From an uncultured Oscillibacter sp. (lineage in GTDB: Bacteria; Bacillota; Clostridia; Oscillospirales; Oscillospiraceae), in assembly GCF_910587525.1 (NCBI RefSeq), contig NZ_CAJULS010000003.1:1-54519 (forward strand): DNA of 54,519 nucleotides, given 5' to 3'. This document shows positions 48,094 to 54,519 of the stretch, piece by piece. Position numbers and translations under genes: made by a program. The notes beneath the pieces are model-generated. The model was given only the letters and a program-made list of their open reading frames with translations. It did not search any database and was not told the DNA's origin. How positions within the stretch are numbered: the first letter of the stretch is position 1; each line of letters begins with the position of its first letter.

Positions 48094-49161
48094 TTACGGC
48101 ATTACGGCGTAAAGCACGGTTTCATTTGCATAATTTGAGTGATGACGGATATACAGCCTGTACTCTGGGACCAGTTCCTTGATATACAGGGGAATTGCCG
48201 TCATATCCCCGGGCTTATGGTAGATACAGATTGCCAGCTTTGGTTTGTGGCGTTGAATCGTCCTTTTTGCGCCCTTTAGGGCCTCCAATTCCGATCCCTC
48301 TATATCCATTTTAATCATGGTAATGCGCTCCCCGGAGGGCACCGCCTCGTCAATGGGAATGACGGCGATGCTGTTTTCTCCATTCGTACATATACGGGAA
48401 GCTCCGTCTGCGGTTGTCTTAAAGTAGAGTGTTCTCCGCTCGCTCCATGTCCCGTACGGAAAGAGCTCTGCCTCGGAGAGGGACTCCCTGCGTTTTCGCT
48501 CCAGGCAGATTTGGTAGCACTCCGGGTCCGGCTCAAAAGCGTAAATGCGCTTTACGTGTTTGCAGTGTTTTTTAAACACAAGGGAGGAAGCCAGGTTGAG
48601 ACAGCCCGCGTCAATTAAGATTTCTTCCTCCCCGTAATACATAAAATCCGGGCTGAAATACTGGTCCGGATCTTCATATTTGTAATACTCGATCAGACTG
48701 TACACCTGATCCTGAGGATACCCGCCATCCAGCAGTATCTGCTTGATTTCTTTATCCGCCATTGTTGTACTGACGATAACATTGAACTCTTTTCTTGACA
48801 GCAGCTCTTCCGGACTCATGACCGGCCAGCCGCAGTAGCCGTTTTTCTGTTTCTCTTTTGTCCGGCTGCAAAAACCGGCAAAACGTTCGTCGTCCTGCCA
48901 ATATGGGAGAATGATCTTGCCCGCCATTCCCGCTCCATAGAGAATGACCTTGCGGTCTTTCGGCATGGAATCTCTCAAATCGGCGGGGCTTTTTCCTGTA
49001 TAGAGCGGAATACCCGGCAGGTAGGTGGTTACAATGGAATCGATATACCGCTTTTGCCTAGAAACCAGCCAGTTCAGGCGTTTCAGATAGATATCGCGGG
49101 ATTCCGCGTCCTCCAGCATGTCATATACCCGCCGGTAATCTTCTAATGTGCCCTGCGTCAT
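48094..49161 (-). CDS. Rossmann-like domain fused to an FkbM methyltransferase
   Basis: A 355-residue protein. A helical N-terminus (1-60), a Rossmann-like domain (about 68-165, starting RKVILYGAGMAGKIILPYW), then an FkbM-type methyltransferase from about 175 with EILIDAGCLNLASSLVF, YAFEPDPE and IKMDIEGSELEALKGA. Probably O-methylates a sugar. It is separated from its neighbours by 89 bp downstream and 18 bp upstream. Confidence 0.85.
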   Translation of the reverse strand: MTQGTLEDYRRVYDMLEDAESRDIYLKRLNWLVSRQKRYIDSIVTTYLPGIPLYTGKSPADLRDSMPKDRKVILYGAGMAGKIILPYWQDDERFAGFCSRTKEKQKNGYCGWPVMSPEELLSRKEFNVIVSTTMADKEIKQILLDGGYPQDQVYSLIEYYKYEDPDQYFSPDFMYYGEEEILIDAGCLNLASSLVFKKHCKHVKRIYAFEPDPECYQICLERKRRESLSEAELFPYGTWSERRTLYFKTTADGASRICTNGENSIAVIPIDEAVPSGERITMIKMDIEGSELEALKGAKRTIQRHKPKLAICIYHKPGDMTAIPLYIKELVPEYRLYIRHHSNYANETVLYAVMP

Positions 49162-49179
49162 TGGGGTCCCCTTTCAAAA

Positions 49180-49989
49180 TCAAATCAGCCAGTCCAACGC
49201 AAGCTCCCATGCCGCCAGCGGGTGGTCGGGCTTGCTCTTCTCCCCGTGGAAGTCGCTGCCGCCGGTGACATGCAGACCATATTTTTCCGCAATATGCAAA
49301 TACTCGGCCGTCTGTTCTGGAGTGTGGATGGGGTAATAGCATTCAATGGCGTCTAATCCGTAGCTGACGAGCCGCCGCACCAGTTCCTCCAGGCTCTCTC
49401 CGTTCAGCACGATTTGATAGGGATGGGCCAGGGAGACTTTTCCGCCGGCTTTTTTGATCCGTTCCACACAGGTTTGGGCGCTGGGCTTTGTGCCCTTTTC
49501 GATTGCCTGAAATTCCGGTGTGTCCAGATAGCGGTCAAAGGCCTCTTTCCAGTTGGCGGCATAGCCGCGGCGGAGCATGACTCTTGCGAAGTGCGGACGG
49601 CCCACCGCTCCGCCGGCGGCCTCCTGGTCCACCTCGTCCAGGGGAATTTCCAAACCTTTTGTCCGCAGAAAATCCCGGATGCGGTACTTGCGGTCATCGC
49701 GTCCGCCCTTCAGGTCTCCAATCCATCCGCGCAGCAGGGAGGGAGAAAATCCGTAGCCTAAAATATGCAGGTTCAGATAATCGTCCGAACTCAGTTCGAT
49801 TCCCCGCACAACCTGCAGCCCCAGCGCCCTGCCGGCCTCCACAGCTTCGTCCAGTCCGTCCAGATTGTCGTGGTCGGTGAGGGCCAGCACCTCCGTACCC
49901 CGCTCTTTGGCCAGGCGGACCAGCTCCGCCGGGGCATACTGCCCGTCCGAGGCTGTGCTGTGGGTGTGTAAATCAGCCTTATAAACCAT
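49180..49989 (-). CDS. PHP domain phosphoesterase
   Basis: A 269-residue PHP protein: DLHTHSTASDG (metal ligands), LALTDHDNLDG, GIELSS, and the late GGSDFHG with its His/Asp pair. This fits the RNase AM/YciV-like group that hydrolyses 3',5'-bisphosphate nucleotides. Beside an APS-kinase-like gene this is notable: sulfotransferases release 3'-phospho-AMP (PAP), and PHP enzymes of this group can remove such products (inference). Confidence 0.85.
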   Translation of the reverse strand: MVYKADLHTHSTASDGQYAPAELVRLAKERGTEVLALTDHDNLDGLDEAVEAGRALGLQVVRGIELSSDDYLNLHILGYGFSPSLLRGWIGDLKGGRDDRKYRIRDFLRTKGLEIPLDEVDQEAAGGAVGRPHFARVMLRRGYAANWKEAFDRYLDTPEFQAIEKGTKPSAQTCVERIKKAGGKVSLAHPYQIVLNGESLEELVRRLVSYGLDAIECYYPIHTPEQTAEYLHIAEKYGLHVTGGSDFHGEKSKPDHPLAAWELALDWLI

Positions 49990-49997
49990 ACGTGCTC

Positions 49998-50540
49998 CTA
50001 CTCAAGTCCAAAAAACTTCTCCAGGCGGGATACGATCTCCTCCGGCGTCTCCTGGCCGTCATTCTGGATGACAATATTGGAATGTCCCGGTTCATCATAG
50101 GGCAGGTCTACACCCACCACGTTTTTCGCCCCGGAGGAATACAGCTTTTTCTGGTCCCGGCGGTACAGCGTTTCACGGGTCACCTTAATATAGATCTCCC
50201 GATAATTGGCAATATTCTCCCGGTTCCAGGCACGGACTTCCCTGTACATTGAGATGCTGCAAATCACCACATCTTTCCCCTGATCCGCCAGATCCCGAAT
50301 TCTCCGAAACGTTTGCAGGGCGCCGGTTTTCCGCGCCTGGGTGGTGTACCGGTCTGTCACCAGAACTGTTCCGTCCGCCGTGCTGTCGCCCAGCTTGAGC
50401 CGGACCTGATCTCCATCCAGGAGGACCGCCTCCGGGCTGCGTCTTTTCAGCCGCTCGTAAAACAGCCCGCCGATGGTGGTCTTGCCCGCTCCAGCCAGGC
50501 CGGTGAAAAAATAGACCGTTCCCTTTTTGTCCACGCTCAA
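49998..50540 (-). CDS. Adenylyl-sulfate kinase-like protein (CysC family)
   Basis: A 180-residue P-loop kinase with the APS-kinase pattern: GLAGAGKTT (residues 14-22), LDGDQVRLKLG, ICSISMYREVRAWNRENI, and ETLYRRDQKKLY with VDLPYDEP. It would make PAPS from APS, although relatives in capsule loci phosphorylate other compounds. It starts with TTG overlapping the upstream stop (TTGA). No ATP sulfurylase gene is in the window. Confidence 0.8.
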   Translation of the reverse strand: MSVDKKGTVYFFTGLAGAGKTTIGGLFYERLKRRSPEAVLLDGDQVRLKLGDSTADGTVLVTDRYTTQARKTGALQTFRRIRDLADQGKDVVICSISMYREVRAWNRENIANYREIYIKVTRETLYRRDQKKLYSSGAKNVVGVDLPYDEPGHSNIVIQNDGQETPEEIVSRLEKFFGLE

Positions 50541-50734
50541 ATGTCCTCCCCGTTGGTCTTGTCCAAAATCTCCAGAACCTCCGCCTGTAAAAAGGCAAAG
50601 CCCTTTTGCAGGGCCGCCCGGCGCCGGTCTGTGCAGTCCTTCCCGGCGGATGTCTCCGCCAGGTCCAGCATCCGCTCCAGAAGGTACTGGGCCCGGTCCA
50701 GAGCGCCCGTGTCCAGATCTCTGAAATCTCTCAT
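50537..50734 (-). CDS. Small helical protein of unknown function
   Basis: A 65-residue, charged, probably helical-hairpin protein with no motif that I recognise. It is accepted as real because it sits exactly between two operon genes: 4 bp after the large upstream stop and overlapping the kinase start by 4 bp. It lacks a good ribosome binding site, so it probably depends on coupled translation. It could be a small partner or chaperone of the neighbouring enzymes or of flagellin. Confidence 0.6.
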   Translation of the reverse strand: MRDFRDLDTGALDRAQYLLERMLDLAETSAGKDCTDRRRAALQKGFAFLQAEVLEILDKTNGEDI

Positions 50735-50738
50735 CCGG

Positions 50739-52754
50739 TCAGTGGTACAGCGGCTGCTCCAGCAGCGCCGGGTCCGGCTCCAGCTTCCTTATCATGCGGA
50801 GGGGCTGGCCGGTCTTGCTCACGAAGCGAAGGCCGTTCAGCAGAATCCTTGTGTTTTTCAGCCGGTTTTCTTCGCAGGCCTTCATGTAATTTTCCAGCAT
50901 CTCATCCCGCGGAGACTTGCCCTTCCACTCCAGCGTCTGGTCCCCTATGGTGGCTTCTACAAGGGCAAATACCTTTGACCAGGTTTCGCGGATGTAGCCG
51001 TCCAGCGTAGTGAACCCATGAATCAGCTCTTTGGCCCGCTCCTCATCCACCGGCGCGCCGTCGTAATAGTGGAAGTCGTATCCATAATACTCATAGGCGT
51101 CCCGGAGGAAATACTCAATAAAATACCGCTCGTCGTCGTTGACAAACTCGTCGTAGGTCCGGTACACCGTCTCCGGGTCGAAGCCCTTTGCGTTGCCGGG
51201 CACATAGACTTCCTTTCCGCCCTCCGTGCACTCTGTCATGGACTGCGTATAGGGCAGGTCCAGAAACGCCGCCAGCGCGGTGAAGGTCGCCTTCGGATTC
51301 AGCTTTCCGTCCTCAAAGCGGACCACAACGCTGTCCTTGAACAGGCGGTCCTCCGGGTCGGCCATAAAACTGCGGTTGAAGATCCGCTCGGAGATGGCGT
51401 CGTTGACGATGGTCTTCGGCGCCGTCGGATTCTCCCTCTCCTTCCGCTCTGCCTGGAGCGCACTTTGATACATAAATCTTACCGACGCGCCATGGCTGGT
51501 GGTGAAGCGGCGCATAGGGCTGAACGTCTTGATATACGGAAAGCCCGTGAACAGAGGGGAGTTTTTGATCTCCTCGTAAGAGGGCATGTTCAGCACCGCG
51601 CAGCCCTTTTCCGTGTTTACGCCCAATCCGGCGGGCATTTTGGTGAAGTGGGGCTGGACAAACACGGCGGGGGCGATCCGGGAAGCCCGGTCCAGCCCCG
51701 CTGTGGCGGTGGAATTCTCCAGATACACCGCCGCCATAATATCCTTGGCCGTCCGGCCTTTCAGACGGTAGAGCTCCTCGATCCGCCGGGGATTCTGCCA
51801 TTCCGCAAAGAGCTCCTGCGCGTGGCGCAGGCTCTGTGCGCTGTTTATCCGGTTTTCATAGTCAGCGACATCTTTTTCTATGGCTTCCATCAGGATGGAG
51901 GGAAGAACCAGCAGATTGGGGTGAGCGTCAAAGACCTCGTTGAAAAAGTCGCCGCCGTTGTGATAGGACAGCTGGGTGTGCCAGATCAGGCGGCTGACCT
52001 CCCGGATGCCGACGGGCTTCAGGGGACAGCGGCTGTAGTCGACGCCGTACTCCGCCTTGAAATCGATGGGATAGCGTTCAATTTCCCCGCCAATCAGGAA
52101 GACGATCTTTTCGTCTTTCAGCAGGCGGTGAAAATCCAGGCACTGCAGATGGGCGCAAAAGACCGCCCAGTCGGCATAGTGGAGATACAGGTGGTTCTCC
52201 CTGCCTACGTCCTCGCTTCTGCGCACGTTGTCATGCAGATATTCCAGCTCGTACTGGCTGTAAACGTCGTCCGCCAGAATGGGGTTTTCCAAATCGCGAA
52301 AGAAATTCCGGCTGACCACGGGGTTTTTGAAGTTGATATAATCACCGAACCGCTTCTGGTCCGGATAAAAGGGAACATAGCCGTCGCCGTCATAGGGGAA
52401 AAACCAGACGGGCAGCTCGTCGAAGGGGAGAAAATCCCTCCGGAAAAGATAGGGGTATTTTTTCAGCAGCTTGCAGTTCCGCTGGTAGCGGGACCGTAGT
52501 TCCTGTGCGTTGGGCTCGTAGAAAGCCCCGATCATGACGGGCAGAATCTGCTCCTGAAAGCAGCCCTGATTATAGAGCCTGCAAAAGTGGGTATAGGAGA
52601 TCTGGTAGTCTCCGCCGGACTGCAGAATATAAGCCGCCGCCTCCAGCTCTCCGGCGGGGTCAAGGCCCTGGTGGAGGGCCAGCTTATAGGCGTTTTGCGC
52701 CTCCTCCGCACTGCCAAGCCCTGCCAGCCTGCGGGCGATGTCAATTGCCTCCAT
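50739..52754 (-). CDS. Large protein with sulfotransferase-like features
   Basis: A 671-residue soluble protein, first gene after flagellin. The N-terminal ~60 residues look like a TPR-type helical pair. In the middle, SYHNGGDFFNEVFDAHPNLL resembles the PAPS 5'-phosphosulfate loop region of sulfotransferases (usual SGTT followed by LDAHP), though the key Ser/Thr/Lys are not evident. Near residue 495, VVVRFEDGKLNPKATFTALA leading to FLDLPY matches the usual RYEDL...LxxFLGLP end. The nearby CysC-like gene supports this reading. It could instead be a glycosyltransferase of unknown class. It has a strong AAAGGAGG site. Confidence 0.5.
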   Translation of the reverse strand: MEAIDIARRLAGLGSAEEAQNAYKLALHQGLDPAGELEAAAYILQSGGDYQISYTHFCRLYNQGCFQEQILPVMIGAFYEPNAQELRSRYQRNCKLLKKYPYLFRRDFLPFDELPVWFFPYDGDGYVPFYPDQKRFGDYINFKNPVVSRNFFRDLENPILADDVYSQYELEYLHDNVRRSEDVGRENHLYLHYADWAVFCAHLQCLDFHRLLKDEKIVFLIGGEIERYPIDFKAEYGVDYSRCPLKPVGIREVSRLIWHTQLSYHNGGDFFNEVFDAHPNLLVLPSILMEAIEKDVADYENRINSAQSLRHAQELFAEWQNPRRIEELYRLKGRTAKDIMAAVYLENSTATAGLDRASRIAPAVFVQPHFTKMPAGLGVNTEKGCAVLNMPSYEEIKNSPLFTGFPYIKTFSPMRRFTTSHGASVRFMYQSALQAERKERENPTAPKTIVNDAISERIFNRSFMADPEDRLFKDSVVVRFEDGKLNPKATFTALAAFLDLPYTQSMTECTEGGKEVYVPGNAKGFDPETVYRTYDEFVNDDERYFIEYFLRDAYEYYGYDFHYYDGAPVDEERAKELIHGFTTLDGYIRETWSKVFALVEATIGDQTLEWKGKSPRDEMLENYMKACEENRLKNTRILLNGLRFVSKTGQPLRMIRKLEPDPALLEQPLYH

Positions 52755-52775
52755 GGGCGTTCCTCCTTTACAGGG

Positions 52776-52805
52776 AAGCGGGGCGGGCCAAAGCCCGCCC
52801 CGCTT
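52776..52805 (-). terminator. Strong hairpin after flagellin
   Basis: A perfect 13-bp GC-rich stem (52776-52788 with 52793-52805) with a 4-nt loop between flagellin and the 671-residue gene. It has no T run. It may give partial termination, so that flagellin is made in large excess over the downstream modification genes, or it may protect the flagellin mRNA 3' end. Confidence 0.7.
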
Positions 52806-52843
52806 GGTTGGGGTTGATGCTGTTTTCAGAACAACTGTGCTGA

Positions 52844-54502
52844 TTAGCCGAGGAGCTGCAGCACGCCCTGGGGAACAGCGTTGGCCTGAGCCAGCATGGC
52901 CTGGGCGGACTGAACCAGGATGTTGTTCTTGGTGTAGGCCATCATCTCCTCGGCAACGTCGGTGTCGCGGATGGTGGACTCGGCGTCCTGGATGTTCTCC
53001 GCCATGACGCTCAGGTTGTTGGCGGTGTGCTCCAGACGGTTCTGGGTGGCGCCCAGGTCGCCGCGGATGCCGGAGACGTAGTTGATGGCGTCCTTGATCT
53101 TGTTGATAGCGCTGGAAGCGCCGCCGGGAGTGCCGATGTCAATGCCGTCGATGTCCATAGCGCCGTAGGTGTGCATGTCGCCGATGGAGACGTTCAGCTG
53201 GTTGTAGCTCTCGCTGGTGTCACCGATCTGCAGCTGCAGGCCGCCGGCGGCACCGCCAGCGGCGCCGGCCTGGCCGATCTTCACAAGGCCGGTCCAGTTG
53301 CCGTCAAGCGCAGAGTCGCTCTCGCCGACCAGGTTGTTGACGCTGTAGTCAACCTTGCCCTCGATCTCGGTCAGGTGGACCTCGGCAGAGGTGTTGTCGG
53401 TGGTGACCTTGAACATGGAGTTGTTCTTGGCGGCCTCGGTCAGGCGGCGGACAGCCTCCTTATCCAGGTCGGTGCCGGTCTTGTTCACCTGGGTCAGGTC
53501 GATCACGTTGCCGCCGGCGTTGGCGTACTTGCTGTCCTTGCCCACGGCGAAGGTGTAGACGTCCTTGCCGATCATCAGCTGCATGCCGTCGGACACGCCG
53601 GAGAGGGTGAACTTGCCGCTGGCCAGCTGGCGGTCCTCAGCATAGATGGCCTTCTTGTCCACACGGACAGTATCGGTCCAGGCGTTGTTGGCATCGTTGC
53701 TCGCCGTGCCCCCGCGCACAGCGTTGGAGCAGGCATAGGTGACGGTCATATCCGCAGTGAACTCCTGGCTGGGGGCGCTCTTCATGGTCAGGGTGATGCC
53801 GTTGGCGTCGGCCGTGGCGGTGAACTTCTCGCCGCCGATGGTGATATCGCCGGCGGTGGCGGTGAAGGAGATGTTGCTCAGGGTCTTGTTGGAGCCGGTG
53901 AGGGTGGCGGTGGCAACGGTCTTGCCGCCCACCGTGACCTTGATGGAGCCAGTGGCAGCGCTGCCGGTCCTGACTTCCAGGCCCTTCGTATCAATGGTGT
54001 AAACACCGGCCTGAGCGTTCTCGGCGGGCTTCACGGCGTCGATCTCGGGGGTAACCGCAACATTGCTCATGCCGGAGGAGGCGGCGGCGCTGCCGGCGTC
54101 CAGGTCGCCGTTGAGCAGCTGGATGCCGTTGAAGTTGGCGGACTCGGCGATACGGTTAATTTCGGACTTCAGCTGGGTGACTTCCTTCTGCAGGTTGTAG
54201 CGGTCCACCTCGTTGTCATAGGTGCCGTTGGCGGACTGGGTGGCCAGGTAGGACATACGGTTGAGCATGTCCTGAATCTCCTGCATGGCGCCCTCAGCGG
54301 TCTTCACCAGGGAGATGCCGTCCTTCACGTTCTTCTGGGCGGCGTTCAGGCCGGTGATCTGGGCCCGCATCTTCTCGGAAATGGCCAGGCCAGCGGCGTC
54401 GTCGCCGGCGCGGTTGATCTTGTAGCCGGAAGACAGCTTCTCCAGGTTCTTGCTCAGCGCGGAAGTGTTGGTGTTGTAGTTGCGGTAGGCGTTCATCGCC
54501 AT
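52844..54502 (-). CDS. Flagellin
   Basis: A 552-residue flagellin. The conserved N-terminal D0/D1 part (about 1-140) has ALSKNLEKLSSGYKINRAGD and DAAGLAISEKMRAQI; the C-terminal D1/D0 part (about 460-552) has SGIRGDLGATQNRLEHTANN and AQAMLAQANAVPQGVLQLLG. The middle ~320 residues are variable and rich in Thr, Ser, Ala and Asn, giving many possible O-glycosylation sites. There is no signal peptide, as expected for flagellar type III export. Only 17 bases upstream are in the window, so promoter and ribosome binding site are not seen. Confidence 0.95.
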   Translation of the reverse strand: MAMNAYRNYNTNTSALSKNLEKLSSGYKINRAGDDAAGLAISEKMRAQITGLNAAQKNVKDGISLVKTAEGAMQEIQDMLNRMSYLATQSANGTYDNEVDRYNLQKEVTQLKSEINRIAESANFNGIQLLNGDLDAGSAAASSGMSNVAVTPEIDAVKPAENAQAGVYTIDTKGLEVRTGSAATGSIKVTVGGKTVATATLTGSNKTLSNISFTATAGDITIGGEKFTATADANGITLTMKSAPSQEFTADMTVTYACSNAVRGGTASNDANNAWTDTVRVDKKAIYAEDRQLASGKFTLSGVSDGMQLMIGKDVYTFAVGKDSKYANAGGNVIDLTQVNKTGTDLDKEAVRRLTEAAKNNSMFKVTTDNTSAEVHLTEIEGKVDYSVNNLVGESDSALDGNWTGLVKIGQAGAAGGAAGGLQLQIGDTSESYNQLNVSIGDMHTYGAMDIDGIDIGTPGGASSAINKIKDAINYVSGIRGDLGATQNRLEHTANNLSVMAENIQDAESTIRDTDVAEEMMAYTKNNILVQSAQAMLAQANAVPQGVLQLLG

Positions 54503-54519
54503 AATATTGTGCTGAATAC

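Noticed and set aside
51018..52499. Plus-strand frame opposite the 671-residue gene
   Set aside because: The minus-strand gene has a strong ribosome binding site and operon context; the plus frame is low-complexity.
24991..52754. The island as a capsule or enterobacterial-common-antigen locus
   Set aside because: No flippase, polymerase, chain-length regulator, exporter or lipid-carrier transferase was found among the 22 genes, and flagellin is the immediate neighbour.
1..54519. CRISPR arrays, tRNA or rRNA genes, insertion sequences
   Set aside because: No regularly spaced direct repeats, no cloverleaf or rRNA-like stretch, and no transposase or integrase product was seen anywhere, including around the repeated cassettes.

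Overview
The window reads as chromosomal DNA of a GC-rich, flagellated member of the Clostridia, most likely Oscillospiraceae (Oscillibacter/Flavonifractor-like). The basis is the housekeeping order mutS - mutL - miaA - hfq - HlyD-like - yggS - sepF - divIVA, strong Gram-positive ribosome binding sites, frequent TTG/GTG starts and a flagellin gene. The species cannot be fixed from the sequence alone.

Layout. 1-1065: a small two-gene cassette (82-aa protein and divergent Xre regulator) flanked by related sequences in opposite orientation. 1066-14230 (+): mutS, CPBP protease, AEC transporter, mutL, DUF6440-like, flavodoxin-fold reductase, miaA, hfq plus a decayed partial hfq copy, HlyD-like adaptor, yggS, sepF, divIVA and a HAD phosphatase. 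14344-17545 (+): an Xre regulator, an MBOAT O-acyltransferase and an SGNH-like partner. 17607-18787: a second, diverged copy of the two-gene cassette, again between inverted repeats. 18849-20654 (+): lepA. 20871-24727 (-): an Asp-box lipoprotein and a PAS-only protein. 24991-52754 (-): about 28 kb and 22 genes, all one way, with gaps under 100 bp. 52844-54502 (-): flagellin.

The 28-kb block looks like a flagellin (or other cytoplasmic protein) glycosylation island. It holds a complete WbpA/B/E/D/I-type set for UDP-ManNAc3NAcA, an RmlA/RmlB/WecE/WecD-type set for dTDP-4-amino-4,6-dideoxygalactose and its N-acyl form, four GT-B glycosyltransferases, an N-formyltransferase, methyltransferases, a NodB-like protein, an IspD-like cytidylyltransferase with an SDR, an APS-kinase-like protein and a sulfotransferase-like protein next to flagellin. 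I see no flippase, polymerase or lipid-carrier transferase, which argues for direct transfer to protein in the cytoplasm. Six of the proteins begin with (or contain near the start) a similar Rossmann-like domain fused to different catalytic domains.

The least explained signal is the repeat around the two cassettes. Three copies carry a perfect Py/Pu hairpin preceded by a second pyrimidine tract. That tract matches the purine arm in parallel orientation over 13-14 positions, the pattern of a pyrimidine-motif triple helix. The hairpin arms and the extra tract change together between copies, and a palindrome in the linker also changes symmetrically. This, with the face-to-face overlapping promoters inside each cassette, is my main candidate for an undescribed system. 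No tRNA, rRNA, CRISPR array or transposase was seen.
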